A DNA stretch of 64,000 nucleotides, from contig JAUXRX010000019.1 in assembly GCA_030681645.1 (NCBI GenBank), positions 1 to 64,000 of the forward strand, read 5' to 3'. The position numbers and the translations under genes are program-made. Source of the stretch: Archangium sp. (GTDB taxonomy: Bacteria > Myxococcota > Myxococcia > Myxococcales > Myxococcaceae). Below the pieces are notes generated by a model. It searched no databases and was not told the origin of the DNA. It was given only the letters and a program-made list of their open reading frames with translations. Shown one piece after another: positions 15,475 through 24,609 of this stretch; within the stretch, counting starts at the first letter, position 1; each line of letters begins with the position of its first letter.

Positions 15475-17820
15475 ATGCGCTACGAGTTCGTCGAGGGCAG
15501 CAGCTCGAAGTTCTGGGAGGTCGACCTTTCGGGCACTGCCTTCACCGTGAAGTGGGGCCGGATCGGCACCGATGGCCAGACGCAGCAGAAGAAGTTCGAC
15601 TCTGCCGGCAAGGCGCAGGCCGAGCACGACAAGCTCGTCGCCGAGAAGGTGAAGAAGGGCTACCGCGCGCTGGGCGGCGCCCCGGCGAAGAAGGTCGCGC
15701 AGAAGGTGAGCACCCGCACCGGCCCCTTCTTCCTCCACGTCAGCCACCACCAGTTCTCCCTGGAGGACTCGAAGAACACGGGCCAGTCCTTCAACTTCGA
15801 CAACCTCGACGAGGGGCTCGAGGCCGCGAAGCACGGCGTGGTGGTGCACCTGCGCCGCGCGGCCTCGCGCATTCCCATGGTGGTCGAGGTGCGCGGCGAC
15901 GCGCCTCCCGCGGACTACGACACGTTTCACCTCGTGACCGAGGGCAGCTTCGAGGCGCCCAGCGGTTCGCTCGAGATCGCCTCGCCCGAAGAGACGTGGA
16001 AGGGCGGCATCAGCGTGCCCGGGGGCTGGCTTCGTGTGCAGGTGCGGCAGGCCGACACCGACACCAGCACCTACGACGGCGGCGACGGCGCTGATCACTA
16101 CCGCGTCATCCTCTGGCCCGCTCCCCAGGCGAAGACCCGGGTGCTGCACTCGCGCGACGTGAAGGACGGCGTCGTCTTCAAGCCGAAGGCGAGGCTGGCC
16201 GACGTCGAGCGCGACCTCGCCTCGCGCGACCCGACGGTGTGTTGTCTCGCCGCGGTCGAAGCGGCGCGCCACCTCGTCGCCGGCGACAAGAAGGCGCTCG
16301 CGGTGCTGAAGCTCGCGGTGAAGCACGAGCACGACGCGGTGCGCGCGGTGACGCTCTCGGCGCTCGGGCTGGCCGGCACGCAGTCGCGCGGCGCGGTCTT
16401 CGAGCTGATCAGCTCCCGCATCGGTGATTCGGCCCCGGAGGTGCGGCAGCGCGTGCCCGAGGCCTTCTCCCGCCTCGGCGGGAAGGACGGCGCGTCGGCG
16501 ATGGTCTCGCTCCTCCAGGCGAAGGACGGCGTGATGGCGAAGGACGCCGGCCTGATGATGTGGACCGTCGCCGAGCACGTCGACGTCGCCGAGGTGCTGC
16601 CGCTGCTCTCGCACAAACGAGCCGAGACGCGGCTCGCGGCCCTGCACGCGGTGAAGACGGTGGGTGACTCGAAGGGCTGGGAGGCCGTGTCGGCCGCGGG
16701 CGCCGCGGTGCGCGCGCTGATGAAGGACAAGGACCGCACCATCAAGGAGCTCGCGGCCTCGATGGTGGAGAAGCTCGGCGCGCCGGTGGACGAGCTGCTC
16801 GCGCTGGCGAAGTCGAAGGACGAGGCCCAACGCGCCAGCGCGGCGACGTCGCTGGGCAAGTCGCGCTCGCCCGCGGCCTTCGACGTGCTGGTGGCGATGC
16901 TGCACAAGGACAAGGACCTGGGCGTCCAGCGCACCGCCGCTGAGGCGCTGGGCCTGCTGGGTGACCGCCGCGCGATTTCCCACCTGGCCAAACACCTCGA
17001 GAACGGGGTGTTCAACCTCAATTGGTACGCCTGCCGCGCGCTGGCGAAGCTGGGCGGGCCCGAGGCGACGAAGCTGCTGTGGAAGTACGTGTCGATGGCC
17101 GACGCAGACGAGCGCTTCGACTACATCGGCCGGGAGGCCGCCGATCGCCTCGCCGAGATGATGTACGCGCGCAAGCAGGTGCAGGCCGGCGAAGCGCTCG
17201 ACGCCGAGCACAGCGCCTCGCCAGACCTCGACGACTCGGTGGTGAAGGTGTCCTCGCTCACCGGCAGCAAGGACGATCGGCTCTGCGAGCGCGGGCTCAA
17301 GCTGCTCCAGTACGGCGACGACGTCGAGACGGTGGCGGCGGCGCTGTCGCGAACGCGGGAAGACCTGCTCGACGTGGCCGTGCGCACGCTGCGCGACATG
17401 CTCTCCGGTCCGCAGAGCGAGGCGCTCAAGAAGCGCGCGGCGAAGGCGGTGGCGCCGCACGCCGCCGCGATGGCGAAGGTGGGCTCGAAGTACGTCCGCT
17501 CGACCTGGATCGACGTGCTCGGCTCCATCGGCGGGGCGTTCGCGTACGACACGGCGCTCGCTGCGTTGAAGGACGGCGAGCCCGAGGTCCGGGCGCAGGC
17601 GGCGCGCACGCTGGGGCAGCTCGGGCCGGATCGCGCCGTCGAGGCGATCGTCGCGCTGTTCGACGACAAGCATGGAAACGTGCGCCACGCCGCCGCCGAT
17701 GCGCTGGGGTTCTGCGTGAAGGAGAAGGCCGCCGCGAAGAAGGCACTCGCCGCGTTCCTCGAGGTGGCGAAGGGCTCGGCGAAGAGCGTCGCGCAGCGCT
17801 CGCTCGAAGAACTTGGCTGA
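15475..17820 (+). CDS. WGR-domain plus HEAT-repeat protein
   Basis: 781 residues. The first ~65 are a WGR domain: KFWEVDLSGTAFTVKWGRIGTDGQ, then Lys-rich helices. WGR modules are nucleic-acid-associated in PARPs and are common, of uncertain role, in bacteria. About 80-220 is a beta-rich domain of unknown type (FLHVSHHQFSLEDSKNTG...). About 240-780 is a long HEAT/PBS-lyase-type array, with repeats such as KDLGVQRTAAEALGLLGDRR and EPEVRAQAARTLGQLGPDRAVEAIVALFDDKHGNVRHAAADALGF. It is cytoplasmic, with no signal peptide. It is divergent from another HEAT gene. Confidence 0.85.
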   Translation: MRYEFVEGSSSKFWEVDLSGTAFTVKWGRIGTDGQTQQKKFDSAGKAQAEHDKLVAEKVKKGYRALGGAPAKKVAQKVSTRTGPFFLHVSHHQFSLEDSKNTGQSFNFDNLDEGLEAAKHGVVVHLRRAASRIPMVVEVRGDAPPADYDTFHLVTEGSFEAPSGSLEIASPEETWKGGISVPGGWLRVQVRQADTDTSTYDGGDGADHYRVILWPAPQAKTRVLHSRDVKDGVVFKPKARLADVERDLASRDPTVCCLAAVEAARHLVAGDKKALAVLKLAVKHEHDAVRAVTLSALGLAGTQSRGAVFELISSRIGDSAPEVRQRVPEAFSRLGGKDGASAMVSLLQAKDGVMAKDAGLMMWTVAEHVDVAEVLPLLSHKRAETRLAALHAVKTVGDSKGWEAVSAAGAAVRALMKDKDRTIKELAASMVEKLGAPVDELLALAKSKDEAQRASAATSLGKSRSPAAFDVLVAMLHKDKDLGVQRTAAEALGLLGDRRAISHLAKHLENGVFNLNWYACRALAKLGGPEATKLLWKYVSMADADERFDYIGREAADRLAEMMYARKQVQAGEALDAEHSASPDLDDSVVKVSSLTGSKDDRLCERGLKLLQYGDDVETVAAALSRTREDLLDVAVRTLRDMLSGPQSEALKKRAAKAVAPHAAAMAKVGSKYVRSTWIDVLGSIGGAFAYDTALAALKDGEPEVRAQAARTLGQLGPDRAVEAIVALFDDKHGNVRHAAADALGFCVKEKAAAKKALAAFLEVAKGSAKSVAQRSLEELG

Positions 17821-17930
17821 CGGTGGCAAGTGATGGGCCCGATGAGTCGATCTCCACGGGTGGTGCGGAGCCGACCCGGGGCCTTCGCGATTCCGTGCGA
17901 CGCGCCGCGCGTGGCCGTTACGGATCGGAG

Positions 17931-19313
17931 GTGAGCCCCGGACTGTTCCAGGTCGCGTTGCAGGTTCCGGTGGATGCGCTCGGAATTCTCGAGGAGGGGC
18001 TCCACGCGCTCGAGCTCGTTCAACCTCCGCTGCGCCGTGTCGAGCTGCGCCTGGCCCCCGGCGCCTCGACGATGCTGGTGGTGCTCGGCTTCGATGACAG
18101 CCGCTGCTTCACGGCCCAGCACACGCGGGTGGGGGCGCTGGCGATGGCGATGGCGGCCCACCTGCTCGACCTCGAGAACCTCTCTACCGATGCGGCCGCG
18201 ACCTTCGAGGCCCGCAGAAACCTGCTCCCGCTCAGGGCCTCTGCCGAAGGCGACCTCTCTCGCGTCTTCGCCGAGCTGCACCGCCATGGGCCGGCGCCTG
18301 CGCTGCGCGTCGCCTTCGATTCCGAAGACGAGCTGCTGGCCGCGTGGGCCCGTCACGTGGCCGAGGGGGCGCTCTGGGTGCCCGCCTCGCGCATCGTCGA
18401 GACCGAGGTCTTCAGCGTCATCTTCGCCACGCCCACCGGCGAGTACCCCGACAACCGCGGCACCCGGGTCCACCGCACGCCGCCCCCGGGCAAGGCCGGG
18501 CTGTGGCTCGAGCTCCAACCCTCACCGGCGCTCAGCGAGCTGCTGACGCGGGCCACCCAGGCGCGGCGTGAGCCCCGGCCCGCGCGCGTGGCGCCGCGGC
18601 CGATCGAGCGCTTCGAGTCCGACCTCGACGTGCGCATCGACACGCTCACCGACCTCGCCGCGCAGTACGCGTCGGACATCTCGCGGGGCGGGCTCTTCGT
18701 CGCCACCGACAAGCCCCCCGCCCTGCGCGCGCGGCTGCGGCTGCACCTCACCCTGCCCAACGGCGAGGTGCTCACGCTGCCCGCAGAGGTGGTGCACCGG
18801 GTGATGTCGGGCCCGCGCGTGGGCGTGGGCCTGCAGCTGATCGACCTGAAGCCCGGCACCTTCGCGCCCATCGAGGCGCTGTTGAACGCCGAGCCCGTGC
18901 GTCGCCCGCGCGTGCTGGTGGTGGACGACGAGGCCATCTGGCGCTCGACCCTGGTGCGGGTGCTGCACGCGCTCGACTGCGACATCACGCTCGCGAAGGA
19001 CGGGCGCGAGGGGCTGCTCAAGCTCATCGACGGGTACTTCGAGCTCGACCTGGTGATCCTCGATCTCCACATGCCGCACCTCGACGGGCGCGGGTTGATC
19101 GACCGGGTGCGCCGGCTGGGCGGCGACGCGGCCTTCAAGATGTTCCTCTTCTCCGCGGCCTCGAGGGACGAGCTGCAGGCGCTGGGCGAACCTGGCCTGG
19201 CGAACGGCGTCTTCTCGAAGCTCGATCCGCTGGACGTGCTGGCGACACACCTGGCGCGCGAGCTGGGCCGGCGATGGTCTTCCAGCGCTGGAGCCGAGGC
19301 CGCCGCGGCCTGA
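17931..19313 (+). CDS. PilZ-like plus response-regulator receiver protein
   Basis: About 460 residues if GTG 17931 is used (GGATCGGAG just upstream). GTG 17823, directly after the previous stop, is an alternative. Residues about 1-215 are of unrecognised type. About 220-310 looks like a PilZ domain, including DISRGGLFVATDKPPALRARLRLHLTLPNGEVLTLPAEVVHRV and GVGLQL. The usual RxxxR arginines are not obvious, so c-di-GMP binding is uncertain. About 325-450 is a CheY-like receiver: VVDDE acidic pair, phospho-acceptor in LVILDLHMPHLDG, FSAAS for the Thr/Ser, and FSKLD for the Lys. There is no output DNA-binding domain, so it probably signals by protein contact. Confidence 0.78.
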   Translation: MSPGLFQVALQVPVDALGILEEGLHALELVQPPLRRVELRLAPGASTMLVVLGFDDSRCFTAQHTRVGALAMAMAAHLLDLENLSTDAAATFEARRNLLPLRASAEGDLSRVFAELHRHGPAPALRVAFDSEDELLAAWARHVAEGALWVPASRIVETEVFSVIFATPTGEYPDNRGTRVHRTPPPGKAGLWLELQPSPALSELLTRATQARREPRPARVAPRPIERFESDLDVRIDTLTDLAAQYASDISRGGLFVATDKPPALRARLRLHLTLPNGEVLTLPAEVVHRVMSGPRVGVGLQLIDLKPGTFAPIEALLNAEPVRRPRVLVVDDEAIWRSTLVRVLHALDCDITLAKDGREGLLKLIDGYFELDLVILDLHMPHLDGRGLIDRVRRLGGDAAFKMFLFSAASRDELQALGEPGLANGVFSKLDPLDVLATHLARELGRRWSSSAGAEAAAA

Positions 19314-19430
19314 GCGCGACAGTGGGCGGGTGTGGTTGCGCTGCTGAGCTTTCCGCCAGCGGTGGATCTCTTCTACCCGCGCGGTTGTGGGTGTTCCTGC
19401 GCGGAGGCTGCGCTCTCTACACTCCCGCTC

Positions 19431-20222
19431 GTGCGCAACCTCGAGCTGGTCCGCAAACTCGGTGACGGCTCGGCAGTGGAGTCCTTTCTCGGGCGGGAAG
19501 GCGCGAATCACTACCTGGTGCAGGTGAGCCGGCCCGAGATGGGGTGCGCGGCAGACCTGATGGGGCGCTTCCTCGACACCTCGAAGACGGTGGTGGACTC
19601 GACGCCCCACCCGGATCTCCTCACGCCCCAGCGGGTGACGATGACGAAGGACGGCCGCTTCATGCTGCGCTCCGACGCCATCACCGGGTGGACCGCGGCC
19701 GACGTGCTGCGGCGTGGGCCGGTGCCCGAGCCGGTGGTGGTCGACTGGGGCATCGCGCTGTGTGAAGCGCTGTCGGTGTTGCACGACCGCGGTCAGACGC
19801 ACGGCTGCCTCGCGCCGCGGCACCTGCACCTGCACGGCTCGCCCGGCTTTCCTTCGGTGCGCCTCGCCGACACCACCTTCCTGCACTTCCGGGCCGGTGG
19901 CTCGCTCACCCCCCACCAGCGCGTCACCGTGGTGGAGCCGGAGTACCTGAGCCCCGAGCGCGCGTCGGGGAAGCGGGGCACGCCGGCGAGCGACGTGTGG
20001 GGCTTCGGCGTGCTGATGGTGGAGCTGCTCACGGGGCGGGCTCCCTTTCGCGGGAGCACGCCGGTGGAGTCGCGGATGAAGGCGAAGCACGCGAAGCCTC
20101 CGCGCGTGCCTGAGCGCTGGGCGCGGTGGAGCGAGGTCATCCTGGGCACGCTCGACCCGCTGCCCGTCAATCGTTTCGGCAGCGCGCTCGAGCTGAGGCA
20201 GGCGCTGCTGGCGTTGGCGTAG
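19431..20222 (+). CDS. Ser/Thr kinase-fold protein lacking catalytic residues (pseudokinase)
   Basis: 263 residues from GTG 19431, which opens with RNLELVRKLGDGSAVESFLG like an Hanks-type kinase N-lobe. The C-lobe is recognisable: ALCEALSVLHDRGQTHG, YLSPERASGKRGTPASDVWGFGVLMVELLTGRAPFRG, a normal APE/DVWG/Arg region. The catalytic HRDLKPxN loop is replaced by THGCLAPRHLHL and the DFG by LADTTF, so the Asp bases and the metal ligand are gone. A Lys in the beta-3 strand is also not evident (HYLVQVSRPE). It probably acts as a binding or scaffold protein. It follows the PilZ-receiver gene in the same direction. Confidence 0.75.
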   Translation: MRNLELVRKLGDGSAVESFLGREGANHYLVQVSRPEMGCAADLMGRFLDTSKTVVDSTPHPDLLTPQRVTMTKDGRFMLRSDAITGWTAADVLRRGPVPEPVVVDWGIALCEALSVLHDRGQTHGCLAPRHLHLHGSPGFPSVRLADTTFLHFRAGGSLTPHQRVTVVEPEYLSPERASGKRGTPASDVWGFGVLMVELLTGRAPFRGSTPVESRMKAKHAKPPRVPERWARWSEVILGTLDPLPVNRFGSALELRQALLALA

Positions 20223-20291
20223 GCACCGGCCGCTCGCCGCTCAGAAGGCCGTGACTTGCCCCCGCGGCGCCCTGCGTGGGATGTCAGTGCG

Positions 20292-20792
20292 ATGAGACAC
20301 GGCGTGCTGGGGTTGGTTGCGGGAGTGGTGGTCTTCGCAGGGCGGGCCGAGGCCTCGTGCATCGACGTCGTCGCCAGGTGCTACTGCCACGGGGCGGGTA
20401 CCGTGGGGGTAGTGGTGACGGAGCAGGTCGACGGAGGCACTGCGAGCTTGCGCGTGGAATCGGCGACCTCGGGTCTCGATGCCGGCGCGCTCTTCACCAT
20501 GCCCAGCGAAGGAGGGGAGACCCTCGGCGCGCGCTGGCTGGTGCTCGATGGCTCGCGACGGCCGGTCGATGCCGCGGGGCAGGTGAGCTGTGAGTTCGCT
20601 CCGACCCCGCTCTCGGCGACCGCGGTGGCCAGCGCGGCGGTGAGCCCGACGTGCGAGGCCGACCTCGCCGCGCTCGGCCTGACCCAGCCGCCCTGCAACG
20701 ACACCGGGCCGCGGTGCGCGGTGTCGCCGGCGCTGCTGGGGCCGATGCTCGTGCTGGCGTGGCTGTGGAGAGGCCGGCGGCGACGCTCCTGA
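20292..20792 (+). CDS. Secreted protein with C-terminal membrane anchor and Arg tail
   Basis: 166 residues from ATG 20292. It has a signal peptide (about residues 5-22, RHGVLGLVAGVVVFAGRAEA), then a Cys-containing beta-rich ectodomain (SCIDVVARCYC, later CEADL...PCNDTGPRC). A final hydrophobic segment, PALLGPMLVLAWLW, is followed by RGRRRRS. A Cys-rich turn, a transmembrane helix and a basic tail is the layout of C-terminal sorting signals such as MYXO-CTERM, though I do not see the canonical motif. Function unknown. Confidence 0.65.
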   Translation: MRHGVLGLVAGVVVFAGRAEASCIDVVARCYCHGAGTVGVVVTEQVDGGTASLRVESATSGLDAGALFTMPSEGGETLGARWLVLDGSRRPVDAAGQVSCEFAPTPLSATAVASAAVSPTCEADLAALGLTQPPCNDTGPRCAVSPALLGPMLVLAWLWRGRRRRS

Positions 20793-20842
20793 GAATCCGA
20801 CGGAGCCTCTGGTGTCGCGCGCCCGCGAGGTGCTGACGCTCT

Positions 20843-21802
20843 TCAGCCCGAGCTCGCGAGGCGCAGCACCTCGAGGTAGCCCCTCGCGTACGTCGCGCCT
20901 GCGCTTGCGCCGCGTTCCCAGAGCAGCTGGTGCAGCCGCTTCAGCCGGTAGTGCGGCACCGTCGGCAGCAGGTGGTGCTCGAGGTGGTAGTTCACGTGGT
21001 GCGGCGCGACCGTGAGCCGCGCGAGCAGGCCCGCTTCCGTGGTGCGGGTGTGACGCAGCGGATCATCGCTCGCCTCGGTCACCGCGTGCTCGGCGATGGA
21101 GCGGATGCGCAGGAACAGGCTGAACGTGGTCGCGTTGGCCAGCACCCACGCCAGGTAGAGCCAGCCGTGCCCGAGCGCGGCGAGCCCGCCCCACAGCGCG
21201 AAGTTCGTCAGCAGCATCGGCCCGGTGTTCACCACCAGGCCCCGCAGCATTATTGCGGCGGAAGGGCGGGGCACCACGCGCTGCTGACCCGTCGACGCGC
21301 TGTAGGTGAGCACGCCCGCATCCATCAGCAGCTGGGCCGCGGTGCGCCGCAGGAACGCGAGGCCGGTCACGTCGCGCAGGAGCTTCCGCGCGAGGCTCCA
21401 GCGCGTGGTGGGGAAGGGCGTGACCAGGCCGAGGTCGGGATCTCCCTCGAGCGAGGTGTGCGCGTGGTGCATCAGGTGGTGCCGCCGGTAGTCGCCCAGC
21501 CGCTGCCACATGGGCGCGGCGATGAGCCACTTCCCCACGTGTTCGTTGAGCGCGCGCGTGGCGAAGAGCGAGCCGTGCGAGCACTCGTGCATGAGGATGG
21601 CGAGCGCGAGCTGCCGGCCTCCGAGAATGACCACGCTCACCACCCACGCCAGCGGGTGCCCCCCGGCGAACAGCAGCACCACGAAGGCGAGCGCGATCAG
21701 CCCCCAGGTGGTGGCGAGCGAGAGCCACCCGCGCAGGTCGGACGGCGTCATCAGCGCGCGGATCTCCTCGCGGGAGAGCCAGGTGGTCGCGGTGGTCTTC
21801 AC
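20843..21802 (-). CDS. Membrane fatty-acid desaturase family protein
   Basis: 319 residues (GTG start at 21802, four bases after the upstream stop). It has the three histidine boxes of integral-membrane di-iron desaturases: HECSH at 72-76, HHLMHH at about 108-113, and NYHLEHH at about 270. They are separated by hydrophobic helices (about 30-65 and 190-230). The enzyme introduces a double bond or hydroxyl into acyl chains using O2; the exact regiospecificity is unknown. It follows the M29-like gene in the same direction and may be co-transcribed with it. Confidence 0.9.
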   Translation of the reverse strand: MKTTATTWLSREEIRALMTPSDLRGWLSLATTWGLIALAFVVLLFAGGHPLAWVVSVVILGGRQLALAILMHECSHGSLFATRALNEHVGKWLIAAPMWQRLGDYRRHHLMHHAHTSLEGDPDLGLVTPFPTTRWSLARKLLRDVTGLAFLRRTAAQLLMDAGVLTYSASTGQQRVVPRPSAAIMLRGLVVNTGPMLLTNFALWGGLAALGHGWLYLAWVLANATTFSLFLRIRSIAEHAVTEASDDPLRHTRTTEAGLLARLTVAPHHVNYHLEHHLLPTVPHYRLKRLHQLLWERGASAGATYARGYLEVLRLASSG

Positions 21803-21806
21803 GAAC

Positions 21807-23006
21807 CTACTCGGTGATCTTGAGCTCGCCCTTCTCGACCACCGGCTTGCCGTCTGCCGTCACGGTGGAGTCGGGGAGAAAGAGCGTCATGTCGAAGGTG
21901 GTGCTGTTCGAGCCGCCGGCCCAGATGTCGCGGCCCACGAAGAACGTCACGGCGCCCGCGGGCACGAACGAGAGCAGCTGCTTGCCCTTCGGCGCCTTGA
22001 CGTCGGTGTTCACGCCGAAGTCGAGCACCGAGAGCGAGTCCTTGCCCGCCGGCGAGCCGTCGAAGAGCGCCTTGAGCCGGTCGAAGGCCTTCGACGGCCT
22101 GGCCGTCATCTCGGTGACCTTGCCGCCCTTGATGGTCAGGGTGAGGTCCTTGATGTCTTCGCCTTCGAAGAGGTGGCGGGTGACCACGATCTTCCCTTCG
22201 GCCGAGGTGGGGTCGATGAGCGCGTAGACCTCGCCCGCGGGGAGCCAGGTGAGCAGGCGCGCGCCGCCCTCCTTGACCTCTTCGGGGGTGATGACGCCGT
22301 CGCTCACGCCCAGCGTCTTCGACTTGACCCGCAGCTTGAGGTCGGTGCCTGCAGGCGTGGTGATGACCAGCTGCTTCGTCTCGGGCACGGCGTTCTTGAG
22401 CGCCTCGGCGCGGAAGGAGAGCGCGCGGTAGTCGGTGCCGATGCCGGCCCAGAAGATCGAGCTGAGCTCGGCCTCGCTGATGCCCAGCTGCTTCGCGTTG
22501 GCCTTGCTCGGGGTCAGCCCGTTGCCCAGCCACACCGAGCGCGTCTTGCGCTTCATGCGCTTCTCGCCCAGGCCCGAGAGCGTCTTCTCGTACGCGGTGA
22601 TGCGCGAGGGGGCGACGTCGCTGAACAGGGCCGGGTTGTCGGCGCGCTCGATGTAGATGCGCACGTCGACGAGGGGAATGAGCTTCTCTTCCATCGAGGC
22701 GCGCAGCGCGTCGTGGCCTTCGGGCACCACCTGCAGCCACTTCTTGTGCAGCACCGGCCACTGGATGCGGGTGAGCGGCATCGCGCCGCGCATGCCCACG
22801 CCCACGAAGAGCGCCTCGACCATCGCCAGGTCGGTCGGCTCGGCGTCGATCGCCACCACCTCGTTCGCCTTCACGCCCAGCACGTCGCCGAGGATCTTGT
22901 CGGCCGTGGCGGCGAAGTCGGGCGCCTTCGGAGGCGCGGCGAGGGCGAGGCAGGGCGTGAGCACACACAGCGAGAGCAGGCGGGCGAGAGGCTTGATGAG
23001 CTCCAT
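21807..23006 (-). CDS. Exported M29 (thermophilic-type) aminopeptidase-like protein
   Basis: 399 residues with a signal peptide (PLARLLSLCVLTPCLALAAP). The body resembles M29 aminopeptidases. An N-terminal Rossmann-like region (VVAIDAEPTDLAMVEALFVGV) and the LPAGEVYALIDPTSAEGKIVV segment match the LPxGEVF metal-site loop. A late FVGRDIWAGGSNSTTFDMTLF holds a degenerate equivalent of the metal-binding end. Canonical M29 enzymes use several His/Glu/Asp ligands, and here some are not apparent, so activity is uncertain. Members are normally cytoplasmic, so export is unusual. It is the upstream partner of the desaturase gene. Confidence 0.55.
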   Translation of the reverse strand: MELIKPLARLLSLCVLTPCLALAAPPKAPDFAATADKILGDVLGVKANEVVAIDAEPTDLAMVEALFVGVGMRGAMPLTRIQWPVLHKKWLQVVPEGHDALRASMEEKLIPLVDVRIYIERADNPALFSDVAPSRITAYEKTLSGLGEKRMKRKTRSVWLGNGLTPSKANAKQLGISEAELSSIFWAGIGTDYRALSFRAEALKNAVPETKQLVITTPAGTDLKLRVKSKTLGVSDGVITPEEVKEGGARLLTWLPAGEVYALIDPTSAEGKIVVTRHLFEGEDIKDLTLTIKGGKVTEMTARPSKAFDRLKALFDGSPAGKDSLSVLDFGVNTDVKAPKGKQLLSFVPAGAVTFFVGRDIWAGGSNSTTFDMTLFLPDSTVTADGKPVVEKGELKITE

Positions 23007-23085
23007 GCGACTTCTCCGGAGAGGGCGGGAACGGAAACTCTGCCGGTTATAGGTGGACGAGCGATTACGGCAAGCACCACCGAAG

Positions 23086-23340
23086 TCACCGCGTGACCCG
23101 CCACGCCGCCCACGGCAGGACCAGGAAGGTCACCGCCAACCGCAGCGTGATGACCACCAGGCCCAGCAGCGCGGGGGCGAGGCGCACGGGGCCGAACGGC
23201 GCGAGCAGCCCTTCGTGGCCGGCCAGCACGGTGAAGAGTTGATCGAGCACAAGGGAACTCACCACCAGCGCGGCGGGCGCCCGCCACCGTATTTCCCTCT
23301 CCCCGTGGGGGAGAGGGCTGACACGCTTCATCGGACTCAT
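23086..23340 (-). CDS. Small two-helix membrane protein containing a palindrome A insertion
   Basis: 84 residues. The ATG at 23340 overlaps the upstream stop by four bases (ATGA), indicating coupling to the 23337-24473 gene. Two hydrophobic segments (AALVVSSLVLDQLFTVLAG and LAPALLGLVVITLRLAVTFLVL) make a membrane hairpin. Residues about 8-15 (SPLPHGERE) are the translation of a palindrome A repeat (23294-23318), so the N-terminus was remodelled by repeat insertion. No family was recognised. Confidence 0.55.
   Translation of the reverse strand: MSPMKRVSPLPHGEREIRWRAPAALVVSSLVLDQLFTVLAGHEGLLAPFGPVRLAPALLGLVVITLRLAVTFLVLPWAAWRVTR
23294..23318. repeat. Dispersed palindrome A, copy 4 (inside a CDS)
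   Basis: TCCCTCTCCCCGTGGGGGAGAGGGC, the core palindrome without the TCGGGGTGAGGGG extension, lying near the 5' end of a coding sequence. Confidence 0.85.
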
Positions 23341-24473
23341 CGGACCACCTCTGGGCCCGAGGTGAGCATGGCCAGCAGCAGCGCATTCCCAATCGGCCCC
23401 CCGGTCCGAAAACACAGCGCCTCGCCCCGGCGCACCGGCAAGCCGAAGAGCACCGTGGTGCGGTAGAGCCGGGTGAAGGCCTCGCGATGATCGAAGGCCT
23501 TGAACGGCGCGAGCGAGAACCCGGTCGCCGCCACCGACACGCCCAGCACCACCGGCCCGCTGTCGATGTCGCCATGACCCACGCGCGCTCCGAACTCAGC
23601 CACCGCGCCGAAGCCGAAGAAGGTGCGCTCATGCGAGAGCAGCGCGCCGGTCAACTCGATGGCGAGCGAGCGATCCGCGAAGCCCGCGTACCAGGCGGCC
23701 AGCCCCGTGCCCGAGCCGCGAGGAACATCACGCGGCGTGCCGTCGACGGCCATGCGTTGGTGCACGAAGCCCGACGCCCGGTCGACCTGCACCGAGCGCA
23801 CCTTGCGGGCCCAGTGCGCGAGCACGCGTGAATGATCGAGCCCCGTGACGCGCCCGTGCACGGCGATGGCGGCGGCCACCGCGGCGACGTCGGTCGGGTA
23901 CGCCTCGCCGGGGTACGTCTCGATGAGGCCCGTCGGAGAGGCGAGCAGCCGGCGCACGTACGCGGCGATGAGTGCATCGTGGGCGCGCACCACGTCAGCG
24001 GGGAAACCGAGCGGGTCCACCAGCCGCGCCATGCCCACGGCGAGCGCGGGGTAGGCGAGGTATGCGTGGCCGTGGTCGCCATCGAGGCTCGCGAGCGCGT
24101 CTTCGCCATGCCAGGCGCGCGTGCCGAAGTCGCGCATCTCAGGCAGGAAGCTGCGCAGGGCGGCGGTGCGCATCGTGGGGGCGTAGGTGCCCTTCCATTC
24201 CGGGTGCGCGAGGACGATCTGCGCCAGCCCGAGCGCGGTCATCTGGTGGGTGACCAGCGCCCACTCACCGGCGAAGCGGTTCTCGGGGTGGGACGCGCGC
24301 GTGGCGGTGTCGGTGGTCTCGAACAGCACCAGCTCGTTGGCGAGCCCGCGCACCACCTCGTCGTCGTCGTCGAGCCACCCTGCCGCGTCGCGCCCGTACC
24401 AGGCCGGCGCGCCCAGCCTCACCGCGCTGATCGCGATCACCACCGCTACGCCTCGAAGCAGCGTCCGTTTCAT
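23337..24473 (-). CDS. Exported or membrane-anchored helical protein, possibly linalool-dehydratase-like fold
   Basis: 378 residues from ATG 24473 (MKRTLLRGVAVVIAISAVRLGAPAWYG, a signal anchor). The rest is a run of amphipathic helices with aromatic-rich turns (GEWALVTHQMTALGLAQIVLAHPEWKGTY, GDHGHAYLAYPALAVGMARL, GLIETYPGEAYPTDVAAVAAAIAVHGRVTG). This rhythm fits an (alpha/alpha)6 barrel such as the linalool dehydratase/isomerase-like proteins, but I cannot confirm catalytic residues. It ends GGPIGNALLLAMLTSGPEV. It overlaps the following small membrane protein gene by ATGA. Confidence 0.5.
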   Translation of the reverse strand: MKRTLLRGVAVVIAISAVRLGAPAWYGRDAAGWLDDDDEVVRGLANELVLFETTDTATRASHPENRFAGEWALVTHQMTALGLAQIVLAHPEWKGTYAPTMRTAALRSFLPEMRDFGTRAWHGEDALASLDGDHGHAYLAYPALAVGMARLVDPLGFPADVVRAHDALIAAYVRRLLASPTGLIETYPGEAYPTDVAAVAAAIAVHGRVTGLDHSRVLAHWARKVRSVQVDRASGFVHQRMAVDGTPRDVPRGSGTGLAAWYAGFADRSLAIELTGALLSHERTFFGFGAVAEFGARVGHGDIDSGPVVLGVSVAATGFSLAPFKAFDHREAFTRLYRTTVLFGLPVRRGEALCFRTGGPIGNALLLAMLTSGPEVVR

Positions 24474-24609
24474 GGGCCCAGTGTCAGGGCCTGCCCAGGC
24501 GTCAGGAGCGCCTCGGGGACGAACGGTCGGGAACCGGGGGCGAGCGGTCAACCCGTCAACACGCCAACCACTCCCAGCCCCATCGCATGGCCTCTCCCGG
24601 TTCAAACCG

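Noticed and set aside
21807..23006. A firm M29 aminopeptidase call with activity
   Set aside because: Only part of the metal-ligand pattern is visible and it is exported, unlike typical M29 enzymes. I keep it as M29-like.
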